Assembly: GCF_014649775.1 (NCBI RefSeq) | Contig: NZ_BMTR01000014.1 | Span: 1-64,000, forward strand | Length of the DNA: 64,000 nt | Direction of reading: 5' to 3' | Origin: Streptomyces longisporoflavus | GTDB taxonomy: Bacteria; Actinomycetota; Actinomycetes; Streptomycetales; Streptomycetaceae | Part shown: positions 34,535 to 45,849 of the stretch, in pieces | Layout of the letters: each line of letters starts with the position of its first letter | How positions within the stretch are numbered: the first letter of the stretch is position 1 | Notes under the pieces: generated by a model | Seen by the model: the letters and a program-made list of their open reading frames with translations, nothing else | What the model was told of the DNA's origin: nothing | The model's database searches: none | Position numbers and translations under genes: made by a program

Positions 34535-34848
34535 TGAGACGCCTCCAAGGCGCGGAGTTTCGCTGTGACGGTGATTCGCCTGCTGCCCTGCTGATCGCCC
34601 GGCCGCAGTGGCCTACTGCCCCTCGCGAACAAGTCGCCGTCCGGCACGGCGAGTTGGATCGGGCAGTGCGCTTCTGCGGTCAGGCAGGGTGTGCTGCGTC
34701 GACAGCGAGGCTTCCACCATCAGCGTGTGAGCGTCGCCGCACTTAAAGTAGCGAATGTAGGCTCAGATCTGCAACCAAATCAGGGCAGTTGCTAGACCCC
34801 GCCCAACCAGTAGCGGCAAACTGTGGCCAGACCACCAGGAAGGCCCGC
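34535..34848. other. Divergent intergenic region of the whiJ-like cassette
   Basis: 314 nt without a gene. The part at 34740-34800 is clearly less GC-rich than the surroundings (TTAAAGTAGCGAATGTAGG and GCAACCAAATCAGG) and probably holds the XRE promoter and operator. I could not assign clear -35/-10 boxes. Confidence 0.4.
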
Positions 34849-35736
34849 ATGGCGCTGCGCACTCACATCACGGAACGGCAGAAGAGACTCGGTTCCGAGC
34901 TCCGCAAACTACGTGAGTCGGCAGGGCTGTCAGTGAACGCCGCCAGCGCCCAGATCGGGATGGGCGCGGCACACCTCAGCCACATCGAAGCCGCTCGGAC
35001 AGCGATCGCCGCCGATCGCCTCACTGCGCTTCTGCGCACATACAACGTCAGATCTGAGCCCTACTCGGAGGCACTCGCAGCGCTGTCGGAGAGTGACGGC
35101 AAAGGCTGGTGGACCGAGTTCCGCAAGGCCCTCCCCCAACACAACCTTGACCTGGCCGAGTTGGAGTTTCGCGCGGCGGGCATCCAGAGCTACGAGACTC
35201 TCCTCATCCCTGGGCTGCTCCAGACCGAGGCCTACATGCGAGCCCTCTTCTACAGCTCCCGTCCGGGCGCCTCCCCCGCAGAGATCGAGACGCTCGTCAG
35301 CTACCGCCGCGCCCGCCAGCAAATCCTGGCGGACGACTCCTCCACCACCCTCCACGCGGTCATCCATGAAGCCGCCCTGCGCATTACCGTTGGCGGCCCG
35401 GCGGTCATGCGGGGCCAACTGTCTCACCTGGTACGTGCTGCTCAGCGTCCCCGCACGACCATCCAGGTTCTGCCGTTCGACGCAGGGGCCCGCGCCTGGT
35501 TCGGTACCCCTCTCCTGATCCTCGGCTCAGAGGTACCGGGACTGGAGACGGTCTTCCTGGAACACCCCGCCGAGCCTCTCCTGCTGGGTGACGGCGAGTC
35601 CATCGCCCGATACCGAAGCACCTTCGACTCCCTCAAGCGCAACTCGCTCCCGCCAGTAACGGACGATGGCCCACCAGGAAGTCACGAGCAACGGGACTCC
35701 TGGGGGCTCATCCATCACGTCCTCTACACCTTCTAG
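34849..35736 (+). CDS. XRE-family regulator, WhiJ-like (DUF5753)
   Basis: 295 residues from ATG 34849 (CAGGAAGG site). The N-terminal HTH is RKLRESAGLSVNAASAQIGMGAAHLSHIEAAR (landmarks LRESAGLSV, HLSHIEAAR). The C-terminal domain starts near ELEFRAAGIQSYETLLIPGLLQTEAYMRAL, the hallmark of Streptomyces regulators paired with DUF397 proteins. It shows a little less GC bias than its neighbours, consistent with a mobile or duplicated cassette. It forms an operon with the DUF397 gene 9 nt downstream. Confidence 0.92.
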   Translation: MALRTHITERQKRLGSELRKLRESAGLSVNAASAQIGMGAAHLSHIEAARTAIAADRLTALLRTYNVRSEPYSEALAALSESDGKGWWTEFRKALPQHNLDLAELEFRAAGIQSYETLLIPGLLQTEAYMRALFYSSRPGASPAEIETLVSYRRARQQILADDSSTTLHAVIHEAALRITVGGPAVMRGQLSHLVRAAQRPRTTIQVLPFDAGARAWFGTPLLILGSEVPGLETVFLEHPAEPLLLGDGESIARYRSTFDSLKRNSLPPVTDDGPPGSHEQRDSWGLIHHVLYTF

Positions 35737-35745
35737 GAAGAGACC

Positions 35746-35931
35746 ATGAATCCGCCGCTCACCTGGCAGAAGTCCTCCTTCAGCGACGGCGCGGGGGCCA
35801 ACTGCGTCTACGTCGCCGCAGCTCGAAACGCTGGCACCATCCACCTCCGCGAGAGCGACGCCCCGGAGGCGAGCCTCGCCACGACACCCGCTGCCTTCGC
35901 CGCGCTGATACGCTCCCTCGCGCGAAAGTAG
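35746..35931 (+). CDS. DUF397 protein
   Basis: 61 residues, AGGAAGAG ribosome site. The signature WQKSSFSDGAGANCVYVA and a late RESDAPEAS / FAALIRSL are typical. DUF397 proteins act with the adjacent XRE protein, probably by binding it; such pairs affect development and antibiotic production in Streptomyces. Confidence 0.92.
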   Translation: MNPPLTWQKSSFSDGAGANCVYVAAARNAGTIHLRESDAPEASLATTPAAFAALIRSLARK

Positions 35932-36010
35932 GCCACCCCCCGACCTATTGGCCCCCTAACGTCGGCCGCTCCTCCCCCGCAACAACGGAGAACCCAAGGA
36001 GCAGCCGACG

Positions 36011-36793
36011 ATGAGCCAAGTCACCACCCCCCAACCCCACGGCACCCCCACCTGGATCGACCTCCGCGTGACCGAGTTCGAGCGGGCCCTGGAGTTCTAC
36101 GGCGCCCTCTTCGGCTGGGAGTACGCCGAAGAACCCCGGCCCGCGCAAGGCGGACGCAGCGCAACCTGCCTCCTGCGCGGCGAGCCCGTAGCGTCGATCA
36201 CGCAGGCCCCGGCCACCGAAAAAGGCCCCGGCTGGACCATGTACTTCGCCACCCCGGACTGCGACGGCACCGCAAAACGCATCGCCGAGGCGGGCGGAAC
36301 CCTGCTCGAAGGCCCGGCGGACATCACCGCTCAAGGCGCCCGCCAGCTCATCGCGGAGGACTCCGTGGGCGCCCGTTTCGGCCTCTGGGAAGCCCGCCCG
36401 CACATCGGATGCCGCCTGGTGAACGAGCCGGGCTCGCTGGTGCGCAACGACCTCATGACCCCGGCCCCCGAGCAGGCCCGCGCCTTCTACAGCACGGTGT
36501 TCGACTACACCCTGGACCTCAACGACGTCATGCCGGACGCGGACTTCACCTTCCTGCGCCGCCCGGACGGCCACGAGATCGGCGGCATCTTCGGAGTGCC
36601 GGGAGACCCCGCGTCCGCCCTCACCCCATCCTCATGGGCCACCACCTTCGAAGTGGCCGACACCGACGCGGTAGCGGCGCAAGCCACCGCCTCCGGCGGC
36701 ACGCCCACCACCCCGGAGGACATCCCGTACGGCCGCATCGCCACGATCACCGACCCCGCCGGCAACGAGTTCTCCGTCATCACGAGGCTCTGA
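36011..36793 (+). CDS. VOC-family protein with two glyoxalase-like domains
   Basis: 260 residues, AAGGAG site. Two halves with the same pattern: PTWIDLRVTEFERALEFYGALFGWEY near the start (landmarks DLRVTEFERALEFY) and LMTPAPEQARAFYSTVFDY in the second half, ending DPAGNEFSVI. Proteins of this type bind metals or small electrophiles; the substrate is unknown. It lies in the accessory stretch between NACHT genes 1 and 2 with no clear link to them. Confidence 0.85.
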   Translation: MSQVTTPQPHGTPTWIDLRVTEFERALEFYGALFGWEYAEEPRPAQGGRSATCLLRGEPVASITQAPATEKGPGWTMYFATPDCDGTAKRIAEAGGTLLEGPADITAQGARQLIAEDSVGARFGLWEARPHIGCRLVNEPGSLVRNDLMTPAPEQARAFYSTVFDYTLDLNDVMPDADFTFLRRPDGHEIGGIFGVPGDPASALTPSSWATTFEVADTDAVAAQATASGGTPTTPEDIPYGRIATITDPAGNEFSVITRL

Positions 36794-36927
36794 GCCGGCC
36801 CGCATCGAATAGTGCAACAAGCCGTTGCACAATCGCCCCGTCGGCACGTCGTGGCGGCCGCCTGTGAACGACACGGCAACCGGGGCCGCCACGGAATACC
36901 CCGCACCGACCCTCAGGTTCCCTCACC

Positions 36928-37371
36928 ATGACGACAGACAACACCCCCGCCCCCTTCGACCCCCACGCCCTCCTAGAGCAGAGCGACCTCGGCGTGCTGG
37001 CGACCATCAAGGCCGGCGGGATGCCGCAGCTTTCGCCCGTGATGCCCTCCTACGACCGGCCCGCGGGCCTCATCCGCGTATCGACCACCGCAAAGACCGC
37101 CAAGTTCGTGAACCTGCGTCGCGACCCCCGTGCCGCCCTTGAGGTGACCAGTGCCGACGGGCGGGCCTGGGCCACCGCCGAGGGGGCCGTCACGCTCGTC
37201 GGACCCGGCAGCGACCCGGACGGACCCGAGGTGCAGGCCCTGGTCGACTACTACCGTGCCGCCGCCGGGGAGCACCCGGACTGGGACGAGTACCGCCGGG
37301 TCATGGTCTCCGACCACAGGGTGCTGATCACACTGACGGTCGACAAGGTGTACGGCACCAGGCTCGACTGA
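36928..37371 (+). CDS. PPOX-class F420- or flavin-dependent oxidoreductase
   Basis: 147 residues with the split-barrel fold: LGVLATIKAGGMPQLSPVMPSYD, IRVSTTAKTAKFVNLRRDPRAAL (landmarks STTAKTAKFVNLRRDP) and AWATAEGAVTLVG. Actinobacterial members often use cofactor F420. Start ATG 36928 has no clear ribosome site. It lies between the VOC gene and NACHT gene 2. Confidence 0.85.
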   Translation: MTTDNTPAPFDPHALLEQSDLGVLATIKAGGMPQLSPVMPSYDRPAGLIRVSTTAKTAKFVNLRRDPRAALEVTSADGRAWATAEGAVTLVGPGSDPDGPEVQALVDYYRAAAGEHPDWDEYRRVMVSDHRVLITLTVDKVYGTRLD

Positions 37372-37462
37372 CGACCAGGCGTGCCCACCCCTCGCCCCGC
37401 CGCCCGGTCCTCGCCCCACGGTCCCACCCTCACCCCACCGCCCGGGCCGAACCCCGCATCAA

Positions 37463-37478
37463 TACCCCTACGGGGGTA
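37463..37478. promoter_or_regulatory. CsoR-operator-like palindrome before NACHT gene 2
   Basis: TACCCC-TACG-GGGGTA is a perfect 6+4+6 inverted repeat. G-rich/C-rich arms closed by TA are typical of operators of CsoR-type copper repressors. It lies 55-70 nt before ATG 37533. No csoR or copper gene is visible nearby. Confidence 0.4.
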
Positions 37479-37520
37479 CCAGTTCGCCCTCAACTACCGC
37501 CGATCTAGCGCCCCTTCACC

Positions 37521-37532
37521 TACCCTCGACCC
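37521..37532 (+). promoter_or_regulatory. Leaderless promoter of NACHT gene 2
   Basis: TACCCT (37521-37526) ends 6 nt before ATG 37533, with no ribosome site between. Confidence 0.5.
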
Positions 37533-40088
37533 ATGGTCGAAGCCACCACGCTAGGCGCCCGCATCGCGTCCGGCGTCGTCCTGCCGCTCGTCAAGAAGCT
37601 CTTCGTCGCGGATCAGCCCGGCGCGGCTCTGGTGGACAAGCCCGTACGCATCGCCTCGCTCGTCTCGTTCAGCGGCGAGAAGCGCGGTGTCACGCCGAAG
37701 GACGTCGAGAAGGTCGCCGACGAGCTGGTGCGCAGGGCGCTCAAGGCCGCCGGGCCGATCGAGCAGCCCATCGAGCCGGGTGAGGCCCTCGCCGTCAGGA
37801 ACGCCCTCTCCCATACGCTCGGCATCCTCGGCACCCTCACGATCGAGGACTGCGACGCCGTCGCGCTTGGCCCCGAGGCGTTCGCGGGGCAGCTCCGCGC
37901 CCGTACGCCCCTGTCCGCGTTCGGTCTCACCCGCGACGCCGAGCTCTTCTACGACCAGCTCCTGCACACCGCCTGCCTCCACATCCTCAACTTCTTCTCC
38001 CGGCGCTCGACCTTCATCGCGCGTCAACAGCTCGTGCAGACGCAGCAGTTGGCCCGCGTCGTACAGACCATCGACATCCTTCTGCAGCGCCTGCCCTCGC
38101 AGTCGTCCGAAGACGCCGCCTTCGAATCCCGCTACGCCGCCCACATCGCGGAGCGCCACGGGACTCTTACGATCTACGGGCTGGACGCCGGTACGGGTGA
38201 GTGGCCGCTCGACACCGCCTACCTCAGCCTGGAGGCGACCCGCGAGCGTGCCGGGCACGGAGGCAGCGGGCTTCCCGTCCCCGCCGAGCAGGTTCTCGCC
38301 CAGCACGACCAGGTTCTGCTCCGGGGCGTCGCCGGGTCCGGGAAGACCACCCTGGTCCAGTGGCTCGCGGTGACGGCGGCGAGCCGGACGTACGAGCACG
38401 GGCTCTCGCACCTCATCGGGCGCGTGCCCTTCGTCCTGCCGATGCGGCGGATTCTGCGGCCGGGGGCGGAGCTGCCCATTCCGGGGAACTTCCTGACGGC
38501 CGTCGCCTGCCCGATCGCGGGCGAGCAGCCCGCGGGCTGGGTCGAACGCGTCCTGCGCGCCCGGCGCGGCGTACTCCTCGTCGACGGCATAGACGAGATC
38601 GCCGGAGACCGGCGGGAATCCGCCCGGCGATGGCTGCGCGAGCTGGCGCGGACCTTCCCGGGGAATCTGTGGCTCGTCACCTCGCGGCCGTCGGCGGTCC
38701 CCGAGCAGTGGCTGACCGCCGCCGGCTTCAACGAACTCACCCTCTCGCCGATGTCGCGGCACGACGTCGCCACGTTCGTACGCCGCTGGCATCGCGCCGC
38801 CGGGGCCGACGAGAGCACCGGCGTCTCCCTGCTTCAGTCCGTACGGACCACGACCGAGCTGAACCGCCTCGCCACCAACCCCCTGATGTGCGGCATGCTC
38901 TGCGCCCTCCACCGGGACAGGAACGGCTTCCTTCCCCAGGACCGCAAGTCTCTGTACGAGGCCGCTCTCTCCATGCTGCTCGAACGGCGGGACCGGGAGC
39001 GGGGCCTCGATGATCCCGGCGGCGTGCGTATCCCGTACGCCACCCAGATCCAGCTGCTGCAACGGCTCGCGTGGTGGCTCATCCGCAACGGGCGCTCGGA
39101 GATGGACCGCTCGGACGCGCTGCACATCATCACGCAGGCGCTCCCCTCGCTGAATCTCAGCAGCAGCGCGGAGGAGGTATACACCTCGCTGCTGCTGCGC
39201 TCAGGGCTGTTGCGCGAGCCGGCGGACGGTCACGTGGACTTCCTGCACCGCACGTTCCAGGACTATCTCGGCTCGCGTCTCGCCGTACAGGAACTGGACT
39301 TCGACCTCCTCCTGAACAACGCGGACAAGGACCAGTGGGAGGACGTCGTCCTCCTCGCCATCGCCCACGCCCGGCCCAAGGAGGCCGAGCGGATGCTGCG
39401 GCGGCTCGTGGAGCAGGGCACCCCGCGCGGCAAGCTCCTCGCCGCCGCCGGGATGCCGTACGCGGCGGAGGTGGCGCCCGCGATCCGTTCGTTCGTGGAG
39501 GTCGGGGTGCGGCTGCTCGTGCCGCCGGGCTCCGGCGCGGAGGCCGAGGAGCTGGCCAGGGCCGGCGGCGAGCTGGTGCTCTCGCTCCTTCCGCCCGCCG
39601 CGGACCTCGACGACTTCGCGGCACGCCATGTGGTGCGCACGGCCAGCGAGCTGGGCAGCGAAACCGCGCTGCACTTCCTCACCCAGTTCCGCGAGCACCC
39701 CAGCATGGACGTCCAGCGGACCCTCGCCGCGGCCTGGCCGCGCTTCGACCGGGAGCTCTACGCCCGCGAGATACTCGCGCACCTGCCGCGCCAGGCCAGG
39801 GTCACCGTCCGCGACACCGATGACCTGCACGCCCTGCGGTCCATCGGCGGCTGGGCGGACATCCAGGTCGTCGGCGCCTACCGCGTCGAGGACCTGACCG
39901 AACTGATCGTGCGCGACCAGCTCACCCGGCTCGGTCTGGAGGCGTCCCACCCCGTCGAAGGACTGGCCTGGCTGTCGGTCTTCCCGAACCTCAAACGGGT
40001 CCATGTGGCCTCCGAGGTGAGCGAGGCCGTGGCCCAGCAGGCGCCGGACCGGATAGAACTCATCACCCCTCCACCGTGGCGGAGTTGA
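37533..40088 (+). CDS. NACHT NTPase (NLR-like) 2
   Basis: 851 residues. N-terminal helical domain LGARIASGVVLPLVKKLF, closely matching NACHT gene 1. Walker A GVAGSGKTT (265-273), Walker B DGIDE (351-355), TSRPSAV sensor, RLATNPLMCGMLCALHRD and exit motif FLHRTFQDYLGS. A helical arm is followed by only a minimal leucine-rich cap from about residue 755 (DTDDLHALRSIGG, FPNLKRVHV). The key NTPase residues are intact. No enzymatic effector is seen. It is followed 50 nt later by NACHT gene 3, probably in one transcript. Confidence 0.9.
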   Translation: MVEATTLGARIASGVVLPLVKKLFVADQPGAALVDKPVRIASLVSFSGEKRGVTPKDVEKVADELVRRALKAAGPIEQPIEPGEALAVRNALSHTLGILGTLTIEDCDAVALGPEAFAGQLRARTPLSAFGLTRDAELFYDQLLHTACLHILNFFSRRSTFIARQQLVQTQQLARVVQTIDILLQRLPSQSSEDAAFESRYAAHIAERHGTLTIYGLDAGTGEWPLDTAYLSLEATRERAGHGGSGLPVPAEQVLAQHDQVLLRGVAGSGKTTLVQWLAVTAASRTYEHGLSHLIGRVPFVLPMRRILRPGAELPIPGNFLTAVACPIAGEQPAGWVERVLRARRGVLLVDGIDEIAGDRRESARRWLRELARTFPGNLWLVTSRPSAVPEQWLTAAGFNELTLSPMSRHDVATFVRRWHRAAGADESTGVSLLQSVRTTTELNRLATNPLMCGMLCALHRDRNGFLPQDRKSLYEAALSMLLERRDRERGLDDPGGVRIPYATQIQLLQRLAWWLIRNGRSEMDRSDALHIITQALPSLNLSSSAEEVYTSLLLRSGLLREPADGHVDFLHRTFQDYLGSRLAVQELDFDLLLNNADKDQWEDVVLLAIAHARPKEAERMLRRLVEQGTPRGKLLAAAGMPYAAEVAPAIRSFVEVGVRLLVPPGSGAEAEELARAGGELVLSLLPPAADLDDFAARHVVRTASELGSETALHFLTQFREHPSMDVQRTLAAAWPRFDRELYAREILAHLPRQARVTVRDTDDLHALRSIGGWADIQVVGAYRVEDLTELIVRDQLTRLGLEASHPVEGLAWLSVFPNLKRVHVASEVSEAVAQQAPDRIELITPPPWRS

Positions 40089-40138
40089 CTGACCTTGACT
40101 CCCCATGACACGCGAATTCCCACCCGCAGGGACCCTCT

Positions 40139-42715
40139 ATGCCCATGGAGCCCGTTGTCCGCATCCCCTCGCCCATCGCCGCACCGCTGGTACAACGGCT
40201 CATCCGGCTGCCTCCCCCGCTGCCGCCCGCGAAGCCCGAGCTGCTGATCGCGGGGCTCACCACCTGGCGCGGCGCGGACGCCCCGTCGACGCCCGACGAC
40301 GTGCATCGCACGGCGGCGGATTTCGTGCACGTCGCGGCAGAGGCACACGCCGCCCCGACGACCGAACTGGGCGCCGTGGTCGACGTGCTGACGCGCACGC
40401 TGCTCGCCATCGGGGAACTGGACCTGACGGACGTGGACGCCGTACTCCTGGGGCCGCAGGACTACGCACGGCGCCTGCGGGGCGCCGTACAGGGCGCGGA
40501 CCGTGCCCTGTCCCCCAACGCGGCGTGGTTCCACGACGAACTGCTCGTGGCGGTGTGCCTGCACCTCCTGTACCACTTCGTCCGGCGCTCGCCGCACATC
40601 CAGCGCCACATGGCCGAGAGGGCGAGCCGTATCCGCCAGCTCATCGACCTGAACGACGCCGAGGCCGCCGCCCGTCAGCCCGAACGCTCCAAGGAGGACC
40701 AGGACTTCGAGTCCCTGTACGCCGAAGAGGTCGAACGTCAGCACGGCTGGCTCACCATCGTCGGCGTGGACCTCGCCAACGCACCGGACCGCTGGCCCCT
40801 GTCGGACACCTACCTCAGCCTGGAGGCCGAGGAGAGCAGCGGCAGCGGCGTACCGGGCGAGCCGCGTACCGTGCTGCTCGCCGACCGGGTCCTGGAGGGC
40901 CCCGAGCGGGTACTCCTTCGCGGTGTCGCGGGCTCGGGCAAGACGACCCTCATCCAGTGGCTCGCCGTGGCCGCGGCGCGCGAGGGCACCCGCGTGCCCT
41001 TCGTCCTGCCCGTACGCCGCTTCGCCCGCGAGGGCTTCCCCGCCCCGGACGACTTCCTGCACGCCATCCGCCACCCGCTGGCCGACCAGGCGCCGGAGGG
41101 CTGGGTCGTCCGCACGCTCCTCGCGGGCCGGGCCATGCTCCTGGTCGACGGCATCGACGAGGCCCCGGAGGGGACCCGCGCCGAACTGCGCAAGCAGCTG
41201 CGCCGCCTCCTGCGCATCTTCTCCGGCAACGGCTGTCTGGTCACCTCGCGCCCCTCCGCCGTCGAGGACGGCTGGCTCGCCCAGGAACGCCTCGCCGAGG
41301 AGGGCTTCAAGGAGCTTTCCCTCAGGCCGATGTCACGCGACCAGGTCACGCGCTTCATCCACGACTGGCACGCGGCGGCGATGAGCGACGAGCAGTGCAA
41401 GGAGCAGGCGGAACGCGACAAGCTGAAGGAGTACGAGCAGCGCCTCCTGCACTCCGTGCGGATCTACCGCGAGCTGCGCCAGCTCGCCACCAACCCCCTG
41501 ATGTGCGGCCTGATATGCGCACTCAACCGTGACCGCTCCGGCTCGCTCCCCAAAGGCCGCAAGGAGCTGTACGACGCGGCCCTGGAGATGCTCCTCCAGC
41601 GCCGCGACCCCGAGCGCGACGTGCTGTACGCCGATGACGTGCGGCTCCAGCAGGGCCCGCGGGAGCTGCTCCTTCGCAAGCTGGCCCACGCGATGGTCGA
41701 GGAGGGCGTCTCCGAGCTGCCGCGGCAGCGTGTGATCTCCATCCTGGACGGCGCGCTGCCCGCCATTCCCTCCGCTCGCGCCGAGGGCGACGGCGAGAAG
41801 ATCTTCCATCATCTGCTGCAGCGCACGGGTCTGCTGCGCCAGCAGTCCGGCGGCCTCTCGGTGGACTTCATCCACCGCACGTTCCAGGACTATCTGGCCG
41901 CCAAGGAGATAGTGGCCCGCGGAAAGCTGCGCACGCTCGTCGAGCACGCGCACCGTGCCGAGTGGGAGGAGGTCATCCGCATGGCCGCCGCCCACGCACG
42001 CCCCGAGGAGTGCGCCGACTTCCTGGAGCGGCTGCTCGCCGCCGCCCCGAACCTCCGCCGCCCGCACGTGAACCACCGGCGCCTGATGGCCGCGGCCTGC
42101 CTGGAGCACGTCACCGAGCTCGACCCGGAGGTGCAGCAGCTCGTCCATCGGCGTACGAAGAACCTCGTGCGCCCCACGACGGAGCTGGCCGCCCGCAGCC
42201 TCGGCTGGGTCGGCCCCATCGTCCTGGAACAGCTGCCGGACCCCGAGCAAGTGCCCGACGACCAGCAGGCGCTCCTCCTGGCGATCACGGCGACCCGCGT
42301 CCAGGACGACGCCGCCATCGACTACCTCGCCCGCATGCGCGACCGCAAGTCGCTGTCCATCCGGATGGAACTGGCCCGTCCGTGGCGGCACTTCGACACG
42401 GAGCGGTACGCGCGCGAGATCATCGCCCATCTCGACCCGATCGGCCTGTACTACCCCGTGGCGGACACCGCCGAGCTCGCGGCGCTGCGGCAGCTCGGCG
42501 GGCGGCCGTGGATCCAGCTCGTCGGCGTCATGCCCACCGAGGAGCTCCTGGACGGCCTGGAGCTCGAACAGCTGACCCACCTGTGGGTCACCGCCGAGCT
42601 GGCCGACACGGACATGTCCTGGCTCTCCCGCTTCCCGAACCTGAGCGTGCTGCGAGTAAACCCCCGCCTCCCCCGCGTACGAAACGTCCCGGAGGGAGTC
42701 ACGATCACGTCGTAG
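40139..42715 (+). CDS. NACHT NTPase (NLR-like) 3
   Basis: 858 residues from ATG 40139 (AGGGA about 7 nt upstream; ATG 40145 possible). The N-terminus is more diverged than in the other two: SPIAAPLVQRLIRLPPPLP replaces the KKLF segment. Walker A GVAGSGKTT (262-270), Walker B DGIDE (337-341), TSRPSAV, QLATNPLMCGLICALNRD and exit motif FIHRTFQDYLAA. A charged insert (EQCKEQAERDKLKEYEQ) lies before the NPL helix. The C-terminal cap is short, as in gene 2 (ADTAELAALRQLGG). The neighbouring position and shared domains indicate tandem duplication and divergence. Confidence 0.9.
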   Translation: MPMEPVVRIPSPIAAPLVQRLIRLPPPLPPAKPELLIAGLTTWRGADAPSTPDDVHRTAADFVHVAAEAHAAPTTELGAVVDVLTRTLLAIGELDLTDVDAVLLGPQDYARRLRGAVQGADRALSPNAAWFHDELLVAVCLHLLYHFVRRSPHIQRHMAERASRIRQLIDLNDAEAAARQPERSKEDQDFESLYAEEVERQHGWLTIVGVDLANAPDRWPLSDTYLSLEAEESSGSGVPGEPRTVLLADRVLEGPERVLLRGVAGSGKTTLIQWLAVAAAREGTRVPFVLPVRRFAREGFPAPDDFLHAIRHPLADQAPEGWVVRTLLAGRAMLLVDGIDEAPEGTRAELRKQLRRLLRIFSGNGCLVTSRPSAVEDGWLAQERLAEEGFKELSLRPMSRDQVTRFIHDWHAAAMSDEQCKEQAERDKLKEYEQRLLHSVRIYRELRQLATNPLMCGLICALNRDRSGSLPKGRKELYDAALEMLLQRRDPERDVLYADDVRLQQGPRELLLRKLAHAMVEEGVSELPRQRVISILDGALPAIPSARAEGDGEKIFHHLLQRTGLLRQQSGGLSVDFIHRTFQDYLAAKEIVARGKLRTLVEHAHRAEWEEVIRMAAAHARPEECADFLERLLAAAPNLRRPHVNHRRLMAAACLEHVTELDPEVQQLVHRRTKNLVRPTTELAARSLGWVGPIVLEQLPDPEQVPDDQQALLLAITATRVQDDAAIDYLARMRDRKSLSIRMELARPWRHFDTERYAREIIAHLDPIGLYYPVADTAELAALRQLGGRPWIQLVGVMPTEELLDGLELEQLTHLWVTAELADTDMSWLSRFPNLSVLRVNPRLPRVRNVPEGVTITS

Positions 42716-42780
42716 CGCCCCGTAAGGGGGGCGCGCGGAGAAGCGCCCCGCAAGGGGCGCGGGGAACTGCGCGACCAGCC
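42715..42780. repeat. Dispersed hairpin element, copy 3 with a partial copy in front
   Basis: GCGCCCC-GCAA-GGGGCGC (42743-42760) is followed by GGGGAACTGCGCGACCAGCC and is identical over 38 nt to the copy at 7878. Just before it, GCGCCCCGTAAGGGGGGCGC (from about 42716) is a degenerate copy. The pair marks the right edge of the NACHT region. Confidence 0.8.
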
Positions 42781-42814
42781 ACAGGGCACCCGCAGCCAAA
42801 ACGCAAAGCAAAAG

Positions 42815-42855
42815 GGGGCTGCCCCGGACCGTAAGAAACGATCCGGGGCAGCCCC
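42815..42855 (-). terminator. Strong terminator at the end of clpC
   Basis: GGGGCTGCCCCGGA (42815-42828) and TCCGGGGCAGCCCC (42842-42855) form a 14-bp perfect stem. Read on the minus strand it is followed by CTTTTGCTTTG, so it ends clpC; it may also stop read-through from NACHT gene 3. Confidence 0.85.
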
Positions 42856-42882
42856 TAGGAGCCCGTCAGGCAGGCCGCAGGC

Positions 42883-45408
<2,526 letters not shown>

Positions 45409-45623
45409 CGTTAATCGCTCCTCAGAGCGGTCAGGCAGTAAGGGGGCTGTCCCCTCCCTGTCCTTCCGCAGCTTAGTCCCGCAAGCGGGGACCGCTCATT
45501 CCAACTGCCGACACCCGGCCGAGAACAAGAGGTGCCTCCTGACCCCGAACGCCGACAACTGCTCCAACCCGATGGTGCGAGACGATGTTCCCGCAGGCCA
45601 AGCACTTACCCTCACCACAGCTA

Positions 45624-45637
45624 CGCCGATGGCGAAC
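45624..45637 (-). promoter_or_regulatory. ClgR-type box 1 upstream of clpC
   Basis: On the minus strand GTTCGC-CATCG-GCG fits the GTTCGC-N5-GCG motif that I recall for the Streptomyces Clp regulator ClgR. Confidence 0.6.
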
Positions 45638-45729
45638 GTGAGACGGCCTCGCGCGTGTGTCGCCCCTCCCCACTAGGGATGTCTTACCCGTAAGGACTGA
45701 CACTCCATGCGGCGCGCGCCGGTTCCCTC

Positions 45730-45743
45730 CGCTACGGGCGAAC
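45730..45743 (-). promoter_or_regulatory. ClgR-type box 2 upstream of clpC
   Basis: On the minus strand GTTCGC-CCGTA-GCG, the same motif, 106 nt further upstream. It lies between clpC and the divergent SCO3374-type gene. The rest of the 441-nt gap (45409-45849) holds no gene. Confidence 0.55.
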
Positions 45744-45849
45744 AGCCTTGCGCCGCCGAACACGCCATCACGCCCCTTTTTCGGCCACGGTGCGCATTCC
45801 CGGAAACACCCTGCGTAACCCTGCGGGCTTCCGGCCGGTTGCTCCTGGC

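Noticed and set aside
30400..42880. Prophage, integrative element or CRISPR array around the NACHT genes.
   Set aside because: No integrase, transposase, phage structural gene, tRNA-type attachment repeat or regularly spaced repeats could be found.
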